Source: Chaetoderma sp. LZ-2023a
Taxonomy: Eukaryota > Mollusca > Caudofoveata > Chaetodermatida > Chaetodermatidae
Direction: 5' to 3'
Assembly (NCBI GenBank): GCA_034401795.1
Contig: CM067370.1
Span: 61,544,369-61,608,368, forward strand
Length of the DNA stretch: 64,000 nucleotides
Below are positions 1 to 13,462 of this stretch, one piece after another. The notes beneath the pieces were generated by a model that searched no databases, was not told the DNA's origin, and saw nothing but the letters and a program-made list of their open reading frames with translations. Positions within the stretch are counted from its first letter, which is position 1. Every line of letters starts with the position of its first letter. The translations under genes were made by a program, and so were the position numbers.

Positions 1-78
1 AAAAACTTTAAATCTTTCCCTGCAAAAAGCGTAGACAGCTCTTGTCGCTATGCAAACAAGAATGAGCTCTATGGTAGA

Positions 79-110
79 CGGGTACTCGGCAGTTGGGAGC
101 CGAGTACCCG
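79..110. repeat. Perfect 12-bp GC-rich inverted repeat (hairpin)
   Basis: The arms CGGGTACTCGGC (79-90) and GCCGAGTACCCG (99-110) are perfect reverse complements around an 8-base loop. The hairpin sits in the only unique-looking sequence (1-185) left of the satellite complex. I see no gene or tRNA fold around it. Its role is unknown; it could be the end of an element that begins outside the window. Confidence 0.6.
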
Positions 111-185
111 GTTCCAAGGAGTCGGTAAAGCTTTCTATGTCTATAGTCCTAGAGCCAGCTGTGTATCAGAAAGTAACAGAATGGT

Positions 186-3100
186 GAGTATTGATCGAAA
201 TAACAGCCACAGTAAATGGAATAACATGGAATAACAGCCATTTTATACGGAATAACGCAGAATAACAGCCATTTTATATGGAATAACACGGAAAAACAAC
301 CATGGTAAATTGAATAACATGGTATAACAGCCATTTTATAAGGAATAACACGGAATAACAGCCATTTTATATTGAATAACACGGAATAACAGCCATTTTA
401 AATCGAATAACATGGAATAACAGCCATTTTATATGGAATAACAGCCATTTTATAAGGAATAACATGGAATAACAACCATTTTGAATGGAATAACATGGAA
501 TAATGGCCATATTAAATGGAATAACATGGAATAACAGCTATTTTAAATCGAATAACATGGAATAACAGCCATTTTATATGGAATAACATGGAATAACAGC
601 CATTTTATAAGGAATAACATGGAATAACAACCATTTTGAATGGAATAACATGGAATAATGGCCATATTAAATGGAATAACGAATAATGAATAACGAATAA
701 AGAATAATGAATAATGAATACAAAATAACAAATAAAGAATAACGACTAACGAATAATGAATAACGAATAACACAGAATAACAGCCATTTTATATGGAATA
801 ACTCGGAATAACAAACATATTATATGGAATAACATATTATGACAGCCATTTTATATGGAATAACATTGAATAACAGTCATAGTAAATGGAATAACATGGA
901 ATAACAGCCATTTTATAAGGAATAACACAGAATAAAAGCCATTTTATATGAATAACACGGAATAACAACCATAGTAAATGGAATAACATGGTATAACAGC
1001 CATTTTATAAGAAATAACATGGAATAACAGCCATTTTATATGGAATAACACAGAATAACGGCCATATTAAATGGAATTACAGCCATTTTATAAGGAATAA
1101 CATGGAATAACAGCCATTTTAAATGGAATAACATGGAATAACGGCCATATTAAATGGAATAACGAATAATGAATAATGAATAACACAGAATAACAGCCAT
1201 TTTATATGGAATAACTCGGAATAACAACCATAGTAAATGGAATAACATGGAATAACAGCCATTTCATAAGGAATAACATGGAATAACGTCCATTTTATAT
1301 GGAATAACACAGAATAACGGCCATATTAAATGGAATAACATGGAATAACAACCATTTTAAATCGAATAACATGGAATAACAGCCATTTTATATGGAATAA
1401 CTCAGAATAACGGCCATAGTAAAGGTAATAACAGCCATTTTATAAGGAATAACATGGAATAACAGCCATTTTATAAGGAATAACATGGAATAACAGCCAT
1501 TTTAAATGGAATAACATGGAATAACGGCCATATTAAATGGAATAACGAATAATGAATAACGAAAAAAGAATAACGAACAATGAATAACGAATAAAGAATA
1601 ACGAATAACGAATAACGAATAATGAATAATGAATAACGAATAATGAATAACGAATAACACAGAATAACAGCCATTTTATAAGGAATAACATGGAATAACA
1701 GCCATTTTGAATGGAATAACGGCCATATTAAGTGGAATAACGAATATGAATAACGAATAAAGAATAACGAATAACAAATAAAGAATAAAGAATAACGAAT
1801 AATGAATAACGAATAAAGAATAATGAATAAAGAATAATGAATAACGAATAATGAATAACACAGAATAACAGCCATTTTATATGGAATAACTCGGAACAAC
1901 AACCATAGTAAATGGAATAACATGGTATAACAGCAATTTTATAAGGAATAACATGGAATAATAGCCATTTTATATGGAATAACACAGAATAACGGCCATA
2001 TTAAATGGAATAACATGGAAAAACAGCCATTTTATATGGCATAACACAGAATAACAGCCATTTTAAATGGAATAACAGCCATTTTATATGGAATAACTCG
2101 GAATAACGGCCATAGTAAAGGGAATAACAGCCATTTTATAAGGAATAACATGGAATAACAGCCATTTTATAAGGAATAACATGGAATAACAGCCATTTTA
2201 AATGGAATAATATGGAATAATGGCCATATTAAATGGAATAACGAATAACGAATAAAGAATAACGAATAATGAATAACGAAAAAAGAATAATGAATAACGA
2301 ATAATGAATATTAAATAAAGAATAACGAATAAAGAATAATGAATAACACAGAATAACAGTCATTTTATATGGAATAACTCGGAATAACAGACATTATATG
2401 GAATAACACAGAATAACAGCCATATTAAATGGAATAACATGGAATAACAGCCATTTTATATGGAATAACACGGAATAACAGCCACTTTATATGGAATAAC
2501 TTGGGATAACGGCCATAGTAAAAGGAATGACAGCCATTTTATAAGGAATAACTTAGAATAACAGCCATTTTATAAGGAATAACATGGAATAACCGCCAAT
2601 TTAAATGGAATAACATGGAATAACGGCCATATTAAATGGAATAACGAATAGCGAATAATGAATAACGAATAACACAGAATAACAGCCATTTTATATGGAA
2701 TAACTCGGAATAACAGACATATTATATGGAATAACATGGAATAACAGCTATTTTATATGGAATAACGGCCATATTAAATGGAATAACAGCCATTTTATAT
2801 GGAGTAACACGGAATAACAGCCATTTTAAATGGAATAACATGGAATAACAGCCATTTTATATGGAATAACTCAGAATAACGGCCATAGTAAAGGGAATAA
2901 CAGCCATTTAATAAGGAATAACATGGAATAACAGCCATTTTATAAGGAATAACATGGAATAACAGCCATTTTAAATGGAATAACATGGAATAACGGCCAT
3001 ATTAAATGGAATAACGAATAAAGAATAACGAATAACAAAAAAGAATAATAACCGCCATAGTAAAAGGAATAACAGGCATTTTACAAGGAATAACATGGAA

Positions 3101-3525
3101 TAACAGCCATTTTATAAGGAATAAAATGGAATAACCGCTAATTTAAATGGAATAACATGGAATAATGGCCATATTAAATGGAATAATGAATAATGAATAA
3201 CGAATAATGAATAACGAATAAAGAATAATGAATAACGAATAAAGAATAACACAGAATAACAGCCATTTTATATGGAATAACTCGGAATAACAGACATATT
3301 ATATGGAATAACATATTATGACAGCTATTTTATATGGAATAACACGGAATAACAGCCATAGTAAATGGAATAACTCGGAATAACAGACATATTATATGGA
3401 ATATCATATTATGACAGCCATTTTATATGGAATAACACGAAATAACAGCCATATTATATGGAATAACGATGAATACCAACCACTTTATATGGAATGACTC
3501 GGAATAACGGCCATAGTAAATGGAA
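186..3525 (+). repeat. Satellite array A, left arm
   Basis: The array is built of degenerate units of about 31 bp, with words such as ATGGAATAACA and GCCATTTTATATGG repeated throughout. It is interrupted by runs of a 7-bp word GAATAAC/T/A (for example about 680-770, 1540-1660, 1738-1860, 2237-2345 and 3180-3255), which suggests a loose higher-order repeat. The open frames on the minus strand are a by-product: the unit has few stops, and 31 bp read three times gives a hydrophobic 31-residue repeat. The same satellite returns inverted at 8005-10214. Confidence 0.9.
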
Positions 3526-4265
3526 TAGCCTAGCTAAGTCGATAAATGCCTAGGTAAGGCTTAGCAAAGCCTGGCTATGGCCTAGGTACTGTCCTGCAAA
3601 GATTGGCTAAAGCACATGCAAGACCTAGCAAAGCGTGGCTTAGGCCTAGTTAAGGCTTGGCAAGACATTACCTAGGCCTAGATATGGCTTGACTAAGGCC
3701 TAGCAAAGCCTAGTTAAGGCATGGATTAAGTCTAGCAACGCCTAGCTAAGACCCAGGTAAAGTCTATCAAAGCCTGGCGTATGCCTACTTACGGTCTGGG
3801 AAAGTGTGGCCAATGCTTGTGTAAGGCATAGTTAAAGCTTACCAAAGGCTGGCCAGTTCCTAAGTAATGTCTTGCAAAGCTTGGCTAAGGTGCATGTAAT
3901 GCCTATCAAGCTTGCTTAAGGCCTAGGTAATACTTAGCAAACCTGGCTAAAGCCTGGATAAGGCATAACAAAGGCTAGCTGCGGCCTAATCAATGTCAAG
4001 CAAACCATGGCTAAGGGCTAGGTAAAGTCTATCAAAGCCTGAAAAGGCCTGAATAAGGCCTGGCTACGACCTGTCTAAGTCCTAGAAAAAGCTAGCTACG
4101 GCATGGCAACAGCCTAGCAAGGCCATGTTATGACATAGGTAACGTCTAGTTAGGAATCAGCAAAGCCTTCTGCGGTCTAGGCAAGGCCTTTGTAAGGTTT
4201 AACAAAGCCGGATTATGGCCTAGCTAGTGTCTTACAAAGCTTGGCTTACGACTAGGTAAGGCCTA
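3526..4265 (+). repeat. Satellite B, block 1 (about 11-bp unit, forward)
   Basis: This is highly degenerate tandem sequence built on a word of about 11 bp close to AAGGCCTAGCT. GGCCTAG, AGCAAAGCCTGG and CTAAGGC recur with no coding frame. It begins directly after the last array A unit and turns into the reverse-oriented form near 4266. Confidence 0.8.
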
Positions 4266-6505
4266 GCAGATCCTTAGTCAGGCTGTACCTAAGCCTTAGC
4301 CACGCTTTGTTAGACCTTAGCCAGGCTTTGCCAAGCCTTACATAGGGCTTAGCCATGCTTTGCGAGGCCTTACATAGGCTTTATCCAAGCTTTGCAAGAC
4401 ATTACCTAGGCCGTAGTCAGGCTTTGCTAAGCCTTACAAAGGCCTTGTTTAGGCCTTAGCCAGCCTTTGCTAGGCCTTACATAGAACTTACCGAGGTCAT
4501 AACGTGGCTTTGCTAGGCCGTTGCCATGGCTTATCTAGGCTTTGTTAGCCTTACTTAGCCAGGCATTTGGTAGGCCATAGCTGCGGCTTGTGTAGATCTT
4601 GGCTAGGCCATAGATTGGTCTTGCCTAGGCATTAGCTAGGTCTTGGTTATGTCCTCAAAGCCTTTCATAGGCCATGGGTAGGCTTGGCTAGACCTTAGCT
4701 AGGCCTTCGGTAGGACTTAGTTAGGCATTAGCTTGGCCTTGGGTAGGTTCGCTAGTCCTTACATAGGTCCCGTGTAGGCCTTGTCTAGGTATTAGATATG
4801 CATTGGGCAGACTTGGTTAGGCCTTTTGGAGGCCTTTATAATCCTTGGTTAGGTTTCCCTAGTCTTTAACTATGTCTCAGGTAAGCCTTATATAGACATT
4901 GGTAGTCTCTTCTGGTCATTGGCTAGGCTGGCTTCGCTAGGCTTTGGTTAGACCCTAAGTGGGGGCTAAGGTATGCCTTAGGTAGACCTTTGCTAGACCG
5001 TGTGTAGTCTCCCATTAGTCTTAGCCAGGCCTTGAGTAGGATTCGCAAGACCATATGTATGCCTTAACTAGACTTGGCTACGTCTTAGCTAGGGCTTGTG
5101 TGGGTCTTAGATAGGTAATAGGTAGGCATTATGCAGGCTTGGCTATGCCTTAGACAGACATTGGCTAGCCCTTGCTAGCTATGTCTTGTGTAGGTTTCCG
5201 TAGGCCTTAAATAAGTCTTCGATGGCTAATACGTAGACATTAGCTAGACCGTAGCACGGTATTAGCAAGGCGTTGGCTAGACGTTAGCTACGGATTATGT
5301 AGGTCTTAGCTAGGCCATAGCTTAGCTTTGCCTAGGCATCAGCTAGGCCTTGGGTAGGTTCTATATGCCTTTCATAGGCCTTGGATAGGCTTGGCTAGAC
5401 ATTAGCTAGCAATTTGTTAGGCTTTAGCTAGGCATTAGCTTGACCTTGGCTAGGTTCTCTAGTCCATACGTAGGCCTCGGGTTGGCCTTGCCTAGGCATT
5501 AGATAGCCCTTGGATAGATTCTCTAGCCATTTCCTAGCCTTGGTTATGCATCATGTAAAGCCTTTGCTAGGTGCTGGAAATTCTCTTCTGTGCCTTAGCT
5601 TTGCCTTGGGTACGTCTTAGCTATGCATTTGGTATGCTTGGCTACGCCTTTGGTAGGCCTTAGCTAGTCATTGGGTAGGCTTCCCTAGTCGTTAGCTATA
5701 CGTTGGGTAAGCCTTAGCTGGCCATTGGGTAGTCTCTTCTGGTCCTTAGCTAGGCATTGGGTATGACTTAGTTAGAACTTGTGTAGGCTTCGCTCGGCAT
5801 TGACGACTATGCACTGCGTAGTCGCTGGTGGGCCTTAAGTATAACTCTGGTAAGTTTTAACAAAGCGCTTGTAGTCTCTCATGGTCCTTAGCTAGGCCTT
5901 CTTTAGGACTTAGCTAGGCCCTGTGTAGGCATTGGTAGGACTTATATAGACATTGACTAAGCGTCACTAGGCGCTAGCTAGGCCTTGGTAGGATTGGCTC
6001 TGCCTTATCTTTGCCTTGAGTAGGTCTTATCTAGGCCTTATGTAGGATTCGCTAGGCTATAGGTAGGACTTGGGGGGGGCTTGGCTAAGCCTTATCTATG
6101 GCTTCCGCCGGTATCAGCTATGCCATAACTAGGCCTTGCCTTGGCATTAGCTATGCCTTACGTAAATTGTGGTGGCCTTTCCCAGGACTTGAATAGACTT
6201 GGCTAGACATTAGTATGCATGTGTTGTGTATGTTGTTCAGGTCTTAGCTAGGTATTTGGCCTTATGTAGGCTTTAGGTAGGATTTTAGCTATGCCTTGGG
6301 TAGGCTTGACTATGCCTTAGCTAGGCCTTGGGTAGCTCCATGGTAGGCTTCGCTAGGCTTTAGCCAGGCCTTAGCTAGGCGTTAAGTAGGCCTTATATCG
6401 GACTTTAGCTATGCTTTGGTAAGCCTTTGCTAGCACTAGCCATGCCTTCTGTAGGCTCCCCTGGGTTTTGGGTAGACCTTAGCATTGTCTTAGCTATGCC
6501 TTGGG
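4266..6505 (-). repeat. Satellite B, block 2 (inverted orientation)
   Basis: Here the same 11-bp word appears as its reverse complement, AGCTAGGCCTT, with variants such as GGCCTTGGGTAGGC and GGCCTTAGCC. The change of orientation near 4266 is seen directly in the word composition, and it changes back near 6506. No open frame of note and no other feature is present. Confidence 0.8.
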
Positions 6506-7965
6506 TAGCCAAGCCTAGCAATGCCGAGCCATGGCTTATGGAAGCCACCCAAGGTCTAGGTAAGGTCTAACAAAGGCCTAGCCATGCCTACCCCAGTCAT
6601 ACTTATGGCCTAAAGAAGCAAACCCAAGCCCTAGCTATGGCATAGTCAAGCACTGCTATGATCTAGCTAAGGCCTAGAGAACATGCCAAAGGCCTAGGTA
6701 TTACCTATCTAAGATGTCACAGGTCCTAGCTAAGGCGTAGCCAAAGCATATCGAAGACGAACAAAGGACTACCTAAAGGCTACCCAAGGCATGGTCACGC
6801 CTACAAAAGCCTAGATATGACCTGGTGAAGCCTAGCCATTGGCTAGCCAAGACCTAGCCAAGGCCTAGCGAAGCCTACACAACGCCTAGCTAAGTCTACC
6901 AAGGCCTAGCTAAGGACCAAAAGAGACTACCCAATGGCTATCTACGGCTTACCCGAGGCATAGCTAAGGACTAAGAAAGGCATCCAAAAGGCCTAGCCAA
7001 GCTTATCCAATGGATAGATAAGCTCGATCCAAGGCAAAGCTAAGGCCGGGAAGAGACTACTTAGCGGCTAGCAAAGACGTAGACAATGCATAACCAAGGC
7101 CTAGAAAACCTACCAATGCCTAAGTAATGTCGAGCTAAGTCCTACCCATGACCTTGGAAATCGCATGAGAACATACTCAAGGCCTATCTAATGCCTAGGT
7201 AATGCCTACTAGAAGCCTACGTAAGAACTAGAAAACCTGTCCAACTACACACGCTGCAGCTACGGCCTATCAAGGCCTAGCTAAGGTGCAGTCGAGCATA
7301 GCTAGGACATATATAAGGCATACTGAACATGCCAAAGCCTGGTTCCTGCATAGCTAAGGCCTAATCAAGGCATAGCTAAGATTTTGCCAAGCCTACCCAT
7401 GGCCTATAGAGGACATTGAGAAACTACCCAAGGTCTAGCTAATATCTAGGTAAGGCCAATCTATGGCCTAGTCAAGACCTACACAAGCCGCAGCAAAGGC
7501 CTACTTAAGGTCTAGCTAAGGCCTACGCTGCATAGCCAATGCCTAGCTAAGTCCTATCTAAGGCATAGCTAGCGCATAGCCAATCCTACTCAGGTCATAC
7601 ACCTGGCCTAGAGAAGCATACCCAAGGTCCACCTAAGGCGTAGTCAAGCATAGCTAGTACCTATGTAATGGCTAGAGAATATGTTAAAGGCCTGGCTAAT
7701 GCCTAGCCAAGAACAAACCAAGGCCTAGCCATGGTCTAGCCGACCCTACAGAATGCCTAGAATAGGCATTGAGAACTTACCCAAGGCCTAGCTAATGCCT
7801 ACGCACGGCCAATCTATGGCCTAACCAAGACCAACAATAAGCGGCATCTAAGGCCTACTCAAGGACAGCTAATGCCTAGCCTGCATAACCAAGGCATAGC
7901 TAAAACCTATCCAAGGCATAGACAACGCGTAGTTATGCCTAGCAATTCCTAGCTAATGCTTAGGG
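6506..7965 (+). repeat. Satellite B, block 3 (forward orientation again)
   Basis: The forward word returns as AAGGCCTAGCTAAGG and CCTAGCCAAGGCC. This is the best-preserved part of satellite B; 11-bp periodicity is easy to see around 6850-6910. It ends in a short unique junction (about 7966-8004) that contains a repeated word, GGGTGATAC. Confidence 0.8.
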
Positions 7966-8004
7966 TGATACATACGGGTGATACTAAAACCCGGATTCAG
8001 ATCT

Positions 8005-10214
8005 GTTATTTGTGTTATTCCATTTAAAATGGCTATTATTCCGTGTTATTCCATATAAAATGGCTGTTATTCCATGTTATTCCATTTACTATGGTTGTTA
8101 TTCCGTGTTATTTCATATAAAATGGCTGTCATAATATGTTATTCCATATAATATGTCTGTTATTCCGAGTTATTACATGTAAAATGGCTGTTATTCTGTG
8201 GTATTCGTTATTCATTATTCGTTATTCTTTATTCGCTATTCTTTATTCATTATTCTTTATTCGTTATTCATTATTCGTTATTCCATTTAATATGGCTGTT
8301 ATTCTGTTTTATTCCATATAGAATGACTGTTATTCTGTGTTATTCCATTTAATATGGCTGTTATTCCGTGTTATTCCATATAAAATGGCTGTTATTCCAT
8401 GTTATTCCATTTACTATGCCTGTTATTCCATGTTATTCCATTTAAAATGGCTGTTATTCCTTATAAAATGGGTGTTATTCCTTTTACTATGGCCGTTATT
8501 CCGAGTTATTCCTTATAAAATGGCTGTTATTCCGTGTTATTCCATATAAAATAGCTGTTATTCCATGTTATTCCATTTAATATGGTGGCTATTATGTGTT
8601 ATTCCATATAAAATGGCTGTTATTCTGTGTTATTCCTTATAAAATGCCTGTTATTCCATGTTATTCCATTTGATATGGCCGTTATTCTGTGTTATTCCAT
8701 ATAAAATGGCTGTTATTCCGTGTTTTTCCTTATAAAATGGCTGTTATTCCATTTACTATGCCTGTTATTCCGTGTTATTCCATATAAAATGGCTGTTATT
8801 TCATGTTATTCCTTATAAAATGGCTGATATTCCATGTTATTCCATTTAATATGGCCGTTATTCTGTGTTATTCCATATAAAATGGCTGTTATTCCATTTA
8901 CTATGCCTGTTATTCCATGTTATTCCATATAAAATGGCTGATATTCCATGTTATTCCATTTAATATGGCCGTTATTCTGTGTTATTCCATATAAAATGGT
9001 TGCTATTCCATGTTATTCCATATAAAATGGCTGTTATTCCATGTTATTCCATTTAAAATGGCTGTTATTCCATGTTATTCCATATAAAATGGCTGTTATT
9101 CCATGTTATTCCATTTACTATGGCTGTTATTCCGTGTTATTCCATATAATATGTCTGTTATTCCGAGTTATTCCATATAAAATGGCTGTTATTCTGTGTT
9201 ATTCGTTATTCGTAATTCATTATTCATTATTCGTTATTCTTTATTCATTATTCGTTATTTGTTATTCGTTATTCCATTTAATATGGCCGTTATTTCATGT
9301 TATTCCTTATAAAATGGCTGTTATTTCATGTTATTCCTTATAAAATGGCTGTTATTCATTGTTATTCCTTATAAAATGGCTGTTATTCCCTTTACTATGG
9401 CCGCTATTCCGATCGAGTTATTCCATATAAAATGGCTGTTATTCCATGTTATTCCATTTAATATGGCCGTTATTCTGTGTTATTCCATAAAAAATGGCTG
9501 TTATTCCGTGTTATTCCTTATAAAATGGCTGTTATTCCACTTACTTTGGTTGTTATTCCGTGTTATTCCATATAAAATGGCTGTTATTCTGTGTTATTCC
9601 TTATAAAATGACTGTTATTCTATGTTATTCCATTTACTATGGCTGTTATTCCGTGTTATTCCATATAAAATGGCTGTCATAATATGTTATTCCATATAAT
9701 ATGTCTGTTATTCCGAGTTATTCCATTTAAAATGGCTGTTATTCTGTGTTATTTGTTACTCGTTATTCGTTATTCATTATTCATTATTCGTTATTCTTTA
9801 TTCGTTATTCTTTTTTCGTTATTCATTATTCTTTATTCGTTATTCATTATTTTTTATTCGTTATTCTTTATTCGTTATTCAATATGGCCGTTATTCCATG
9901 TTATTCCATTTAAAATGGCTGTTATTCCATGTTATTCCTTATAAAATGGCTGTTATTCCATGTTATTCCTTATAAAATGGCTGTTATTCCATGTTATTCC
10001 ATTTACTATGGTTGTTATTCCGTGTTATTCCATATAAAATTGCTGTTATTCTGTGTTATTTCTTATAAAATGGCTGTTACTCCATGTTATTCCATTTACC
10101 ATGTCTGTTATTCCGAGTTATTCCATATAAAATGGCTGTTATTCTGTGTTATTCGTTATTCATTATTTGTTATTTGCTATTCCTTATTCGTTATTCTTTA
10201 TTCGTTATTCTTTA
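8005..10214 (-). repeat. Satellite array A, right arm (inverted copy)
   Basis: This is the reverse complement of array A: GTTATTCCATATAAAATGGC and TTATTCCATG units, again broken by runs of TTATTCG/A/T (about 8200-8285, 9195-9270, 9750-9885 and 10150-10214). With the left arm it forms a long, imperfect inverted repeat around satellite B. The + strand open frames here are the same stop-poor repeat translated, not genes. Confidence 0.9.
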
Positions 10215-10227
10215 TTCCTTTTAGTGG

Positions 10228-10380
10228 AACCCCAACTCTGTTACCGTTTATCGGATCACTTTTAAACTCCATTACCGTTTATTAGATTGCTTTGAAACTT
10301 CATAGGGTGCTTGGACTAGGTCTAGAGTCAAAACCTATCAAATTTTACGATTATCCGAAATTCTAGGGGACGATCGTTAA
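10228..10380 (+). repeat. Fragment of tandem-core family R1
   Basis: Two partial cores share TACCGTTTAT and GCTTTGAAACTTCATAGG with the R1 array at 11985-13150. The fragment abuts the end of the satellite complex directly and lacks the family ends. Confidence 0.7.
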
Positions 10381-11984
10381 TATTGCTGTCTTGTGTAAAA
10401 AAATAAGGTCAAATAAATAAATAAATAAATAACCCAAACAACCAACTCAACCAAACAAACAATCAAGAGAAATCATACTGAATGCAAAAGTAAGAAAGAT
10501 AACTAATACTAATTTGTGTCAAAGGGGGACGATCTGTCTTATGTAAATTAAGCCGAGAGATAACCTTTACGGTTTAGGTAGTTCGGATCAAGACCCGAGA
10601 GCGCGGTGACATAATTCATATGCTACTAGGCCTATCTCGCCGGTGGCAGATTGTCATTTCTAAATGTACTGCTCTACAGGTGCGTGTGGAATGCTCGGCT
10701 AGTCATCCAATTGATTTTTGGCGATTTTTCCTACAGGTAATTCTTTTTATCATTGTAGCTGATCATAGTTCTATGGTATTGCCTGAGCTGCTCCCTTGAG
10801 AGTGAGACTGATGGTGCAGGCCGTATAAGGTCTGGCGAGCACGTGAATGCTGAAATATACGACGGAATAGTTACCTGTCGACCACAGGTGGAATACGTTG
10901 AAATGTATCACAGGTAGGATTCGTTGATCGATCGATCTCTCCCAATAACATGCCATATTCCGCTTTACCGAATAGATGCTGTTTGAGTTTGACAGGCACA
11001 TATAAGTAGTCCTACATATAAAATATATTGAACATTCACATATTCTAATGCGTAGGTGTGCATTAATTTATGTCGTTTCCGTATTAACCGTCGACTGTCC
11101 GACGACTTAATAACTGAAATGAATGCTCAATGAATGTAGACCTATTCAGCTGTGATAATCTGTAAAAGAAGAACTGTTGGATTTGGGCGTTGGTTCGCAA
11201 GTGCCATTTTCATTAACATTTCTCACTTTGTGAAGAAATAATACTGTTTGTTGAAAGCACCTTTTATAGCTCTGATACTATCATAGATTGGAAAAGAGAA
11301 GGCAGGTACGTTTTTATTGCAATTTTCAAGTCATTTCAACAGACCTCGCTACTGTCACCCATTCAGCGCGAGACACTGATTTGATTTCATTCTCACTCTC
11401 ACGCAGCTACAGGCAATTCTCATGAATCTGACATTTTCATTATATGATGCTTATAATACAGTATTTACTGTAAAACAGCGAATTTAATTCCTCAATGGTC
11501 AGATTATCTGACAAGAAACTGTTGATGGGTAATCGTGACCATCATGCTCCATTTAGTATCGGCTTGGAGCCCCGATATTTTAGGGAAATTTAAGTTTTTT
11601 GCGTCTCAGACTAGTTCTCAGAGTACCTAATTTTACAATCTTTCTGTGAGTCAGGGCTGGAGGTAGGGGTAGTGACCCCAGAACCCAGCACCTTAGGGAG
11701 GGGGTGACACTCCTCCCCAAACCCTCCACAAAATCTCACTCTTTCGGTTTTCAAATGTTGAGAGCTCGTTTTCAATTCAGATAGATTTATTTGTTAATTG
11801 CAGAAAAATACATTAATCCTTTGAATCCTGCATATATATTTTCACTGGCACCACGCCCACCCTGAGTTTATACTAAAAGCATTGCCAAGATTTGAATTTC
11901 TAACATTATACTTAGCATTATTACGACTTCAATGAGAATGTAGAGATATTCCTGAAAGGATGGAATACCGGCTGCAATGTATGT
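10381..11984. other. Stretch with no recognised gene
   Basis: The sequence is AT-rich and mostly unique. It contains a short AAAT run (about 10412-10432) and a G-rich stretch with a small inverted repeat near 11695-11722. Short open frames (the longest is 76 codons on the minus strand at 10771-11001) show no recognisable domain. Confidence 0.5.
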
Positions 11985-13150
11985 GTGCTTATTTTTATAC
12001 CCAGCCAAAAAAATTGGTGCAGTATTATGCAATGGCGCGGTCCGGGTGGGCGGGCGGCAAAGTTGTTTCCGCTTGATAACTCTGTTACTGTTTATCGGAT
12101 CGCTTTGAAACTTCATGGGATGGTTGGACTCGGGCTGGAGAACAAACATATCGAAATTGACGATAAATCAAAATCCAAGATGGTCGCCAGCCACCATCGG
12201 CCATCTTCAAAATCCGTTTATTGGACCGCTTTGAAACTTCATAGGATGGTTGGACTAGGGTGGGGAAGAGACCTATCGAAATTGATGATGAGCTGAAATC
12301 TAATATGGCCGCAAGCCACCTTTGGCCATCTTGAAAATTGGTTTCCTGATGATAACTACGTTACCGCTTATCGGATTGCTTTGAAACCTCATAGCGTTGT
12401 TGAATTATGTCTGGGGAAGAAAGCTATCGAAATTGATGATGATCCGAAATCCAAGATGGCCGCCAGCCACTGGCAGCCGTCTTGAAAATTGGTTTCCAGA
12501 TGATAACTGTTACTGCTTATCGGATTGCTTTGAAACTGCATAAGGTGATGATGATCCGAAATCCAAGATGGTCACCACCAAGTGCGGCCATCTTGAAAAG
12601 TGATTTCTGGATGGTAACTCCTTTACCATTTATCGGATCGCTTTGAAACTTCAGGGTGGTTGGACTAGAGCTGGGGAAGAAAGCTATCGAAATTGGCTCT
12701 GATCCGGAATCCAAGGTGGCCGCCAGCCATCGGCAGGCATCTTAAAATTTGGTTTCCAGATAATAACTTACTATTAATCGAATTGATTTGAACCTTCAAA
12801 TGATGACTGGTCTAGGTCTGAGGAATAAACGTATTGAAATCGATGATGATCCTAGATCTAATATGGCCACAAGCGGCCTTCTTGAAAATAGGTTTCCGAA
12901 TAACAACTCCATTTCCTCCATTTCATGAAACCTATTAAAATAGAAGATGATTCGAAATCCAGTATGGCAGACAGACACCAGCAGGCATCTTGGTTTCCGG
13001 AGAATAACTCCATAACCGTTTAGTAGATCACTTTGAAACTTCATAGGATGATAGGTATAGGTCTGAGGAAGAAATCGCTATCTTCTGAAAGCTCTCATTC
13101 ATTGGTTTGTCATCAGGGTGGGGTATTATGCACCGTTTGCGGAGCTCTTG
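11985..13150 (+). mobile_element. R1 element: pearl/Helentron-like non-autonomous element with tandem core
   Basis: The left end has TATACCC and GTATTATGCAATGGCGC. The core holds about eight degenerate units of 110-150 bp, each with TATCGGATCGCTTTGAAAC, CTATCGAAATTGATGATGA and CCAAGATGGCCGCCAGCCAC. The right end reads GGGGTATTATGCACC followed by GGAGCTCTTGTT. A conserved end, a degenerate tandem core and a second conserved end match the architecture described for bivalve pearl elements and Helentron-associated elements. Assignment to that class is inference. Open frames inside it are repeat translations. Confidence 0.65.
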
Positions 13151-13390
13151 TTATTTTATAGCGTCAGCCATAGCTATGTGCAGAGCCAGAATCTTGCCAA
13201 TATCGAGTATATGGACTTTCTCACTGCTCGCAGCCTCAATTCCGTCATTTCGGGTTAAAATGGTTAATACTTAATTTTTTATTTTACACAAAACATCACA
13301 CCATATAAGCTAGAATAAGTATGCTTGTAATTATATCTTAATAATATATCTTTATAATACTTGCGATTCATTCGATGCAAATCACTGAAT

Positions 13391-13462
13391 GATTATTTTG
13401 AAAACAATATGACTGGAAAACAAGTCACGACAACTTGTCTTCCAGTAAAATTGTTTTCAAAC
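13391..13462. repeat. FB2-like fold-back repeat
   Basis: The left arm (GATTATTTTGAAAAC, ATGACTGGAA) and the right arm (TTCCAGTAAAATTGTTTTC) are reverse complements across a short centre that includes ACAAGTCACGACAACTTGT. It resembles FB2 (GAAACTAATTTGACTGG) but is divergent. The surrounding 13151-14050 shows no gene. Confidence 0.6.

Noticed and set aside
149-2986. Many minus-strand open frames of 60-150 codons with hydrophobic repeats (ML FHIKWLLF-type)
   Set aside because: They are translations of a stop-poor 31-bp satellite. The same peptides appear on the + strand in the inverted array at 8136-10285. No splice sites or conserved domain.
3526-7965. TTAGGC-like words suggesting an internal telomeric repeat
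   Set aside because: The words occur as part of a degenerate 11-bp unit with GGCC and CTAG. There is no uninterrupted 6-bp telomere array.
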